A stretch of DNA of 64,000 nucleotides from NCBI GenBank assembly GCA_039821555.1, contig JBCBNX010000010.1, positions 1-64,000 of the forward strand, in the 5' to 3' direction. This DNA comes from Bacteroidota bacterium. Its GTDB lineage: Bacteria; Bacteroidota; Rhodothermia; Rhodothermales; Rubricoccaceae. A program made the translations under genes and the position numbers. Shown piece after piece: positions 57,969-64,000 of this stretch (position 1 is the first letter of the stretch; the number at the start of each line of letters is the position of its first letter). The notes below the pieces were generated by a model that saw only the letters and a list, made by a program, of their open reading frames with translations, ran no database searches and was not told the DNA's origin.

Positions 57969-60350
57969 TTACATCGAGTGGGCGGTGTGCTCCGTCGGCG
58001 AGTCGAGGCGGAAGGGGACGGACGGACGGACGAGGCGCTTGGCAGGCTGGCCTTGAACGAGGTGGTAGGTGCCGCCTAGTTCGAGCGCGTCGTAGGTCTG
58101 CACGGTGCCAGCCGCATCGGGCCACGTCACCTCCAGTGCGAGGATGCGCGCAGCGTCGCCCAGCCCGATAGTCTGCAGCAGGGCGTTTGCGCCGAAAGAG
58201 CCGCCCGTCGAGACGGTGCGCGTGATCGTCCGCTCGGTGCCGCGTGCGTCGGCGACGGTGAGCCGCAACCGGGCTCCGATGGCGCTGCGGTTCGAGCCGC
58301 TCCCTTCGTTGGCAGCCGGGTTGCCTTCGAGCAAGAACGTGACGTGTGCCTGCCCGAAGCCCGGGTTCTCGAAGAGCGCGTTCGGAAAGACATCGCCCTC
58401 GACGGCGCCACCCATGACGGCGTAGACGTCCTCGTCGCCGTCGCGGTCGAGGTCGGCGAAGGCGATGCCGTGCCCCTTCTGGAGGTGCCCGAAGCCGCCG
58501 TCCATCGTCACCTCGTCGAACGTGCCGGTCGGGCCACCGAGGAACATGCGGTTGGGCACGAGCGAGCGCAGGTCCGGCGCGCCCGTCCCGACGTAGGCGT
58601 CGAGCCAGCCGTCGCCGTTGAGGTCGCCGAAGCTGCTGCCCATCCCGAAGACGACGCGGTCGAGGCCGGCTTCGGTTGTCACGTCGGTGAACATCGGGAG
58701 CCCTGCCTCGTCGGCGCCGTCATTTCGGTAGAGGCGCGGGCGTTCGGCTTGCGACGCCTCGCCGAGAAACTCGCGGGCGACCTGGCCCGCCACGTCTTCA
58801 AAGAAGCGCGCGTCGTAGGAGACAACAAACAGGTCCTCATCGCCGTCGTGGTCGTAGTCCCACCACCACGTCGGGAACGAGAACGTCGGAGCTTGCACGC
58901 CCGCCTGGGCCGCTACTTCCTCGAATAGGGCGCCTTCGCGGTTGAGGAAGAGGAGGTTGTTGCTGCCGAGGACCGAGACATAGAGGTCAGGCCAGCCGTC
59001 GTCGTTCGCGTCGCCGAAGGCCGCGCCCTTGACGAACGCATCGACGGTGAGGCCGAGGTCCGCAGCGCTCTCCGTGAAGACGCCGGTGCCATCGTTGAGG
59101 TAGAGGTGCGACGGGTGCCGCTGCCCCGCCGCCGCGTCGCCTACGCCTAGCTCGGCGTACGACCCCATCGACTCGTGCCCGACGAAGAGGTCGAGGTCGC
59201 CGTCACGGTCCACGTCGGCCCAGGCGGCCACCTGTGTCGGATGGCCCGCGCCGAAGTCGGTGCTGCCGAGTCCCGCTGCTGTCGTCACATCCTCAAACGT
59301 CCCATCGCCGTTGTTGCGCAGCAGTGAGTTTGGGTGCGTCCCGACGGCGCCGAGCCACGCGCCACGCAGTACGAGCACGTCCGTGTTGCCGTCGTTGTCG
59401 ATGTCGGCGTGCGTCGTGTTGAGCCCGCTCACGATGCCGTCGAGGCCAGCGGCCTGCGTGTGGTCGCGGTAGCCGCCCGTCCCGTCAGCAAGGAAGAGCC
59501 GCACGTTCTCGTCGAGTCCGTAGGCGCTCATAAACAGGTCGAGGTGCCCGTCGCCGTCGAAGTCGGCCACCGAGATGCCGCCTGAGAGCCCATCCACATC
59601 CAGCCCGAGCTTCGGCGCGACGTTCTCGAAGCGCGGGAGCGCGGCGTTCGCAGGGCGCGCGAGGCCCGGCACGCGGAGGTTGGCAGGCACGCCGCTGGGG
59701 TACTCGCCGACGGCGATGTACGCGAGATTCAGCAGGTATCGACTGCCGAGGTCACTGGGGAAGTGGCGCGCGAGGGCGGTGTAGAGCCGGATCGCGGTGC
59801 GGGCATGCGTTTCGTCGGTGTGCTCGGCCTCGGGCGCAAACGGGAGGATACAGACGGCGCCGTTGTGGTTGGTCAAGCAGTTTTCCTGCTCGGCGAGGCG
59901 GAGGTGGCTGAGCGCGAGGAGATCCACGAGCGGCTTCGTGCGTGGCGAGAGCGCCCCGGGCGCCCGGGGGTCGCTAGGCATCGCGTCGGTGCCGATCTGC
60001 TCGGGGCGCAGGCCCACTTGCCGCAGCAGGTCCTCGGTCTCGACGATGGCCGCGCGCGAGTCGCCCGCGTCGAGCACCTCCTCGGCAAAGGCGTAGCGCA
60101 GCGAGAATGCCTGCGGCCCGACGACGCGCATGAGCCGCGCCCGGATCGCCTCGGCCCGGCGCCGGTTGCGGTGGAAGTAGGGCGTGGGCGTCGCGTTCGC
60201 CGAATCGACGATGGCGGCCAGCGCCGTCACCATCCCCGCAGTACCGTCTGCTTCTAGCAAGGTAGCGCCCTCGTTTTCCGAGGCCGTACCACAGCCAGCG
60301 GCGAGCACAAGGGAGAGAAGGAGCACGGCGGCTCCCCCCGCTTGACGCAC
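57969..60350 (-). CDS. FG-GAP/VCBS-repeat lipoprotein with ASPIC/UnbV C-terminus
   Basis: From GTG 60350 the 793-aa product begins with a lipoprotein signal (VLLLSLVLAAGC). A region follows with no clear repeats (about 30-250). Then come at least seven FG-GAP Ca-binding repeats (DFDGDGHLDLFMSAYG, DIDNDGNTDVLVLRG, DVDRDGDLDLFVGHES, DANDDGWPDLYVSVLG and others), and an ASPIC/UnbV domain (ARLRLTVADARGTERTITR ... LEVTWPDAAGTVQTYDAL). It should be a surface-exposed lipoprotein with a beta-propeller; the ligand is unknown. The true start is uncertain because repeat A3 overlaps the 5' end: ATG 60452 and ATG 60542 are upstream in frame. Confidence 0.85.
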   Translation of the reverse strand: MRQAGGAAVLLLSLVLAAGCGTASENEGATLLEADGTAGMVTALAAIVDSANATPTPYFHRNRRRAEAIRARLMRVVGPQAFSLRYAFAEEVLDAGDSRAAIVETEDLLRQVGLRPEQIGTDAMPSDPRAPGALSPRTKPLVDLLALSHLRLAEQENCLTNHNGAVCILPFAPEAEHTDETHARTAIRLYTALARHFPSDLGSRYLLNLAYIAVGEYPSGVPANLRVPGLARPANAALPRFENVAPKLGLDVDGLSGGISVADFDGDGHLDLFMSAYGLDENVRLFLADGTGGYRDHTQAAGLDGIVSGLNTTHADIDNDGNTDVLVLRGAWLGAVGTHPNSLLRNNGDGTFEDVTTAAGLGSTDFGAGHPTQVAAWADVDRDGDLDLFVGHESMGSYAELGVGDAAAGQRHPSHLYLNDGTGVFTESAADLGLTVDAFVKGAAFGDANDDGWPDLYVSVLGSNNLLFLNREGALFEEVAAQAGVQAPTFSFPTWWWDYDHDGDEDLFVVSYDARFFEDVAGQVAREFLGEASQAERPRLYRNDGADEAGLPMFTDVTTEAGLDRVVFGMGSSFGDLNGDGWLDAYVGTGAPDLRSLVPNRMFLGGPTGTFDEVTMDGGFGHLQKGHGIAFADLDRDGDEDVYAVMGGAVEGDVFPNALFENPGFGQAHVTFLLEGNPAANEGSGSNRSAIGARLRLTVADARGTERTITRTVSTGGSFGANALLQTIGLGDAARILALEVTWPDAAGTVQTYDALELGGTYHLVQGQPAKRLVRPSVPFRLDSPTEHTAHSM

Positions 60351-60445
60351 CTGCACGGTGGTCAAGCTGTCCCCCTCGCGAGCGAGGGGGACAGTTCGAA
60401 GAGCGGAGAGCCGCCAGGCGCGGAGACGATGAGAACGGGGGGAGC
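60330..60445. repeat. Family A dispersed palindromic repeat, copy 3
   Basis: Outer arms GGCTCCCCCCG (60330-60340) and CGGGGGGAGC (60436-60445); inner 13-bp arms starting CTGTCCCCCTCGC (60367-60394) with a 2-nt loop. It overlaps the presumed start codon of the lipoprotein gene on the minus strand. Confidence 0.8.
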
Positions 60446-60528
60446 GAAGCATGGCAGAGAATAACCTTGAACCGTGAATGGCACCCTGTAGCGCACGCGG
60501 CCCACGACGTTCCCGCCACGCCCGATTC

Positions 60529-60578
60529 GTACCTTTCGCCAACGATTCTGAGACATCCCGCGCCGGGGTGTCTTTTTT
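60529..60578 (+). promoter_or_regulatory. glyS promoter candidate and leader terminator/attenuator
   Basis: GTACCTTTC (60529-60537) resembles the -7 box. It is followed by AGACATCCC-GCGCC-GGGGTGTCT (60551-60573), a 9-bp stem with one G-U, and a T6 run (60573-60578): a textbook intrinsic terminator, 51 bp before glyS ATG. The upstream gene runs the other way, so the signal must act on the glyS transcript or end a short RNA. Confidence 0.65.
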
Positions 60579-60628
60579 AGTAGGACGCGATTCATCTTTC
60601 TCCGCCCCCCGTCTCTGACGCCTCGATC

Positions 60629-62080
60629 ATGGCCGACACCCTCGACACCATCGTCTCCCTTGCGAAGCGCCGCGGCTTCCTCTTCCAGTCCTCTGAGATC
60701 TACGGCGGCCTCGCCGCGACCTACGACTACGGCCCGCTCGGCGTCGAGCTCAAGCGCCGCGTTCAGGACCGCTGGTGGCGCGCGATGGTCTACGAGCACG
60801 ACAACGTCGAGGGCCTCGACGCGGCCATCCTCATGCACCCGACCGTCTGGAAGGCGTCGGGCCACGTGGACGCGTTCAACGACCCGATGATCGACGACAA
60901 GCAGTCGAAGAAGCGCTACCGCGCCGACCAACTCATCGAGGGCCACATCGCGAAGCTGCGCAAGAAGGGCAAGGACGAGGACGCCGACGCCGTCTACGAG
61001 CGCTTCGTCCGCGCGCTCCACGCCGACGACCTGCCGCAGGCCCTCTTCGACATCATCCAGGACGAGGGCATCCGCGCCCCTGACTCCGGCGCGTTCGACT
61101 GGACCGCCGTGCGGCAGTTCAACCTCATGTTCGAGACGCAACTCGGCGCGCTCGCTGAAGGCGACAGCACGGTCTACCTCCGCCCTGAGACCGCGCAGGG
61201 CATCTTCGTCAACTTCCACAACGTCCAGCAGACGAGCCGCCAGCAGGTGCCCTTCGGCATCGCCCAGATCGGGAAGGCCTTCCGCAACGAGATCGTCGCG
61301 CGCCAGTTCATCTTCCGCATGCGCGAGTTCGAGCAGATGGAGATGCAGTACTTCATCAAGCCCGGTGACCAGAGGGACGCCTACGCCGCGTGGTCCGAAA
61401 AGCGGATGGGCTGGCACGTCGGCAACGGCATCCGCACGAGCAAGCTGCGCTGGCACGAGCACGAGAAGCTCGCCCACTACGCCGATGCCGCGCAGGACGT
61501 ACAGTACGAGTTCCCCTTTGGCTGGAACGAGGTCGAGGGCATCCACTCGCGCACGGACTTCGACCTGAAAGGCCACCAGGAGCACTCCGGCAAGAAGATG
61601 GAGTACTTCGACCCGCACACGAAGGAGCGCTACATCCCCTACGTCGTCGAGACGTCCGTCGGCCTCGACCGCACGATCCTGATGGTGCTCTGCGACGCCT
61701 ACCGGGAGGAGGAAGTCGCCGACCACAACGGGAAAGTCGCTAAGCGGACCGTGATGAAGTTCCAGCCGCAGCTCGCGCCCTTCACGGCGGCGATCTTCCC
61801 GCTCGTCAAGAAGGACGGCATGCCCGAGCGCGCCGAGGCCATCGCCGCCGACCTGCGCGGGCGCTTCAACGTGATGTACGACGAGAAGGGCTCCGTCGGC
61901 AAGCGCTACCGCCGCATGGACGAGATCGGTACGCCCTACTGCCTCACCATCGACGGCGACACGCTGGAGGACGGCACGGTGACGATCCGCGACCGCGACT
62001 CGCTGGAGCAGGTCCGCATCCCCGCCGAGCGCGCCGCCGAGGTCATCCAGCAGCGCATCGACGCCTGGACGCCGGAGTGA
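60629..62080 (+). CDS. glyS: Glycyl-tRNA synthetase, alpha2 type
   Basis: The 483-aa class II synthetase has LAKRRGFLFQSSEIYGGLAATYDYGPLGVELKR, MHPTVWKASGHVDAFNDPM, motif 2 around FRNEIVARQFIFRMREFEQMEMQYFIKPGD, and motif 3 in VVETSVGLDRTILMVL. The C-terminal anticodon-binding domain starts about KFQPQLAPFTAAIFPLVKKDG. It charges tRNA-Gly. This is the eukaryote/Thermus-type dimer, not the alpha2beta2 enzyme. Length is normal, and ATG 60629 is preceded by a leader with a terminator hairpin. Confidence 0.97.
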   Translation: MADTLDTIVSLAKRRGFLFQSSEIYGGLAATYDYGPLGVELKRRVQDRWWRAMVYEHDNVEGLDAAILMHPTVWKASGHVDAFNDPMIDDKQSKKRYRADQLIEGHIAKLRKKGKDEDADAVYERFVRALHADDLPQALFDIIQDEGIRAPDSGAFDWTAVRQFNLMFETQLGALAEGDSTVYLRPETAQGIFVNFHNVQQTSRQQVPFGIAQIGKAFRNEIVARQFIFRMREFEQMEMQYFIKPGDQRDAYAAWSEKRMGWHVGNGIRTSKLRWHEHEKLAHYADAAQDVQYEFPFGWNEVEGIHSRTDFDLKGHQEHSGKKMEYFDPHTKERYIPYVVETSVGLDRTILMVLCDAYREEEVADHNGKVAKRTVMKFQPQLAPFTAAIFPLVKKDGMPERAEAIAADLRGRFNVMYDEKGSVGKRYRRMDEIGTPYCLTIDGDTLEDGTVTIRDRDSLEQVRIPAERAAEVIQQRIDAWTPE

Positions 62081-62134
62081 CGAACCGACGGGACAGGGAA
62101 ACGGGGAGTCGAGGGAACAGCGATCTCCCCGCGT

Positions 62135-62254
62135 GTCATCCTGAGCGGAGCCGGAACGGCGGAGTCGAAGGATCTGCGGGCTGGCTTGACGGCTTCATCC
62201 TAGGTATTGAGATAGACAGAGATCCTTCGGCTCACTCCGTTCGCTCAGGATGAC
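62135..62254. mobile_element. 120-bp palindromic MITE-like element, family B copy 2
   Basis: Same 13-bp terminal inverted repeats as at 52798 (62135-62147 with 62242-62254), same total length, and inner AAGGATCT/AGATCCTT pairs. It lies 55 bp after glyS. Confidence 0.8.
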
Positions 62255-62311
62255 ATCTTGGTAAAAGGTGACGATGGCCTTCCGCCAGGCGCAGAGCAGG
62301 TTCTGAAAAAA

Positions 62312-62518
62312 TTAGCGCTCGGAATCTCCATCGTAGATGTAGTTCGCCAGGATGCCAATTAGCATCGCATACGCTAAGACTTCGCTCATCCAGGCAATGG
62401 GAACGAACTCATCAGGAGCGAAGCTGAGAGCGTAACAGCCGAGCATGCTGGCGACGATCAGGACTCGGTTCTTTCGTTTCGGTTCGAGGATTTTATTTGA
62501 CTTCTCGCTTGGCTGCAT
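62312..62518 (-). CDS. Small membrane protein
   Basis: The 68-aa product (MQPSEKSNKILEPKRKNR) has a basic N-terminus and two hydrophobic segments (VLIVASMLGCYALSF and VLAYAMLIGILANYIY) separated by a short acidic loop. Composition is AT-richer than the genome. No family recognised. The clear positive-inside pattern is the support; expression is unproven. Confidence 0.45.
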   Translation of the reverse strand: MQPSEKSNKILEPKRKNRVLIVASMLGCYALSFAPDEFVPIAWMSEVLAYAMLIGILANYIYDGDSER

Positions 62519-62837
62519 GCGGTGTGCTGGTATAGCGGATGATGGCCTGCTGTAGGGAAAAGAGATTGGGGTATAACACCCTGTCTACCCCCGCGCTTCG
62601 GTGGGCACATAGATGATGGCCCGCAGATCCTGCGACTCGCGTTGCTCGCTCAGGATGACATCGGCAGGGGAAGGCGGGAAAATGTGGCGGCGCCTGAGGC
62701 ATCAGGCGGGGTAGACCTAGGCCCCAGCGAAGCAGCGGCCATGCCTCCAAATCCGCCTCGGTCGTGCAGGATTTGCCTAGAACCGCGCGGCGCAGGCGGC
62801 TAGGTTGAGGCCGCCACCGTTCACCAGCCCCAGCCTC
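62519..62837. other. Intergenic region with partial family B element
   Basis: 319 bp; holds a solo family B end and, near 62801, a TAGGTTGA promoter candidate for the FG-GAP gene. No gene recognised. Confidence 0.5.
62629..62659. repeat. Solo right half of a family B element
   Basis: CCCGCAGATCCTGCGACTCG leads into CGCTCAGGATGAC (62647-62659). The matching left end is not present nearby, so this is a decayed or recombined copy. Confidence 0.65.
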
Positions 62838-64000
62838 ATGCGCCTCCTTCTGGCTCTCCTGCTCGCGGCTCCTCCCGCGCTCGCCCAGCCCCTGTATCTC
62901 GACGTCACCGACGACGCGCTACCGACGATCCCGTTCAACCAACGCGCCACGATGGACATCGAAGCCGCTGACCTCGACGGGGACGGCGACCTCGACATCG
63001 TGCTCGCCTGCGAGGGCTGCGAGAACGTCCTGCTGATCAACAACGGCGACGGCACCTTCGCCGATGGCCGCGATCGTCTGCCCGATTCGAACACGTACGA
63101 CTCCGAGGACATCGCCATCGCGGATTTCGACGGGGACGGCGACCTCGACCTGATTTTCGTGCAGGAGGACTTCATCAACTTCAACGGCATCGGCCGCCAG
63201 CACGAGTTCTTCCTCAACGACGGCACGGGCACCTTCACCCCGGCGCGCTTCACGTTGCCCGACAGCGAGGCCAACGCCATCGCCGTGGCAGATCTCAACA
63301 GCGACGACCGGCCGGACATCGTCATAGGCAACGCTGGTCAAGACTTCGTGCTCATCAACGACGGGCAGGGCGGCTTCCTCGACGAGACGGCCGCGCGCAT
63401 TCCGGTCGAGGACCGCACCAACCAGGACGTCGCCTTTGCGGACGTGGACGGCGACGGCGACCTCGACCTCTTCGTCGGCAACGAGAACGACAACGCGCTG
63501 CTGCTCAACGACGGCACCGGCGTGTTCACCGATGTGACGGCGACCAACCTGCCGGCCTCCCCGCCCGTCGAGACGCGCAAGGCGACGTTCGCCGACGTGG
63601 ACGGCGATGGTGACCTCGACGTCTACCTCTCGAACGTGTTCTTCCTCTTTCAGCGCGACCCGCAGGACCGGCTCTGGCTCAACGACGGCACGGGCGTCTT
63701 CACCGATGCCACCGCGGCCAACCTCCCGGCCTCGGCCGCCACCAACCTCGACGCGAAGTTCCTCGATGTGGACGGCGACGGCGACCTCGACCTCATCGCG
63801 CACGGCGTAGGGCAGACTGTACCGGTGCGGCTCTACACGAACGACGGGGCAGGCGTGTTCATAGACGCCACCGACGCGTTGCTTCCTGCGTTGCCGACCG
63901 CCGACGGCCTCGCGCTCGAAGTAGCTGACTTTGACGGCGACAAACGCCTGGACCTGTTCATCGGCAACCGTGGGCAGGTCGACCGCCTGCTGCTCCGCGA
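62838..64000 (+). CDS. Secreted FG-GAP/VCBS-repeat protein, truncated by the window end
   Basis: The first 387 codons are visible. ATG 62838 opens a signal peptide (MRLLLALLLAAPPALAQ), followed by seven calcium-binding FG-GAP repeats (DLDGDGDLDIVLACEG, DFDGDGDLDLIFVQED, DLNSDDRPDIVIGNAG, DVDGDGDLDLFVGNEN, DVDGDGDLDVYLSNVF, DVDGDGDLDLIAHGVG, DFDGDKRLDLFIGNRG), interleaved with LLNDGTGVF-type strands. It would form a secreted beta-propeller, probably ending in a T9SS sorting domain like the cargo at 15846-20053, but the C-terminus lies outside. A TAGGTTGA box precedes it by 37 bp. Confidence 0.92.
   Translation, partial: MRLLLALLLAAPPALAQPLYLDVTDDALPTIPFNQRATMDIEAADLDGDGDLDIVLACEGCENVLLINNGDGTFADGRDRLPDSNTYDSEDIAIADFDGDGDLDLIFVQEDFINFNGIGRQHEFFLNDGTGTFTPARFTLPDSEANAIAVADLNSDDRPDIVIGNAGQDFVLINDGQGGFLDETAARIPVEDRTNQDVAFADVDGDGDLDLFVGNENDNALLLNDGTGVFTDVTATNLPASPPVETRKATFADVDGDGDLDVYLSNVFFLFQRDPQDRLWLNDGTGVFTDATAANLPASAATNLDAKFLDVDGDGDLDLIAHGVGQTVPVRLYTNDGAGVFIDATDALLPALPTADGLALEVADFDGDKRLDLFIGNRGQVDRLLLR

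Overview
The window is GC-rich and gene-dense. Two proteins end in type IX secretion (T9SS) sorting domains (15846-18719, 18716-20053) and a PorQ-like T9SS protein lies at 6466-7437. There are also an Oar-like outer-membrane receptor, a fused alpha/beta 2-oxoacid dehydrogenase E1 and FG-GAP/VCBS-repeat secreted proteins. Together these point to a high-GC marine or halophilic member of the Bacteroidota/Rhodothermota, probably Rhodothermales. That placement is inference from gene content and base composition; no rRNA or tRNA gene was found.

Layout. 1-7.5 kb: Oar-like receptor split by an in-frame TAG, then YceH-like, HhH and cupin genes, a lipoprotein and porQ. 7.9-15.7 kb: secA, then fadE and a 2,4-dienoyl-CoA reductase-like SDR (a beta-oxidation pair). 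15.8-20.1 kb: translationally coupled T9SS cargo, an M43 metalloprotease with a CT microsatellite after its start codon and a BNR-like protein. 20.2-30.5 kb: GDPD-like protein, DUF2156 protein, Rrf2 regulator with a secreted SnoaL-like protein, metH, and a Ser/Thr kinase-TPR protein. 30.7-41.0 kb: a one-strand cluster encoding a secreted TPR protein, an outer-membrane barrel, a small HU-fold protein, a very long HU-acidic linker-TM-SPOR protein, ExbB/TolQ and ExbD/TolR. It reads as a trans-envelope machine and is the best candidate for an unusual system. 41.4-50.2 kb: YqjD/DUF883-like protein, PfkB kinase, and a GAF protein whose 3' end is duplicated around a DUF433/DUF5615 toxin-antitoxin pair; then an AT-rich patch, an MFS transporter and a secreted protein. 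50.8-64 kb: polyprenyl-phosphate sugar transferase coupled to an AT-rich lipoprotein, fused E1, AraC regulator, aldo/keto reductase, GroES-like protein, FG-GAP lipoprotein, glyS, a small membrane protein, and an FG-GAP protein running off the window.

Two families of dispersed palindromic repeats punctuate the intergenic regions. Family A is about 100-115 bp, with outer arms GGCTCCCCCCG/CGGGGGGAGC and an inner CTGTCCCCCTC palindrome (3 copies). Family B is a 120-bp element with 13-bp terminal inverted repeats GTCATCCTGAGCG (2 full copies plus fragments and relatives). Many genes have a GTAnnTT-type element upstream, possibly the local -7 promoter box. Three operons (fadE, TPR cluster, glyS) have a terminator-like hairpin in the 5' leader.
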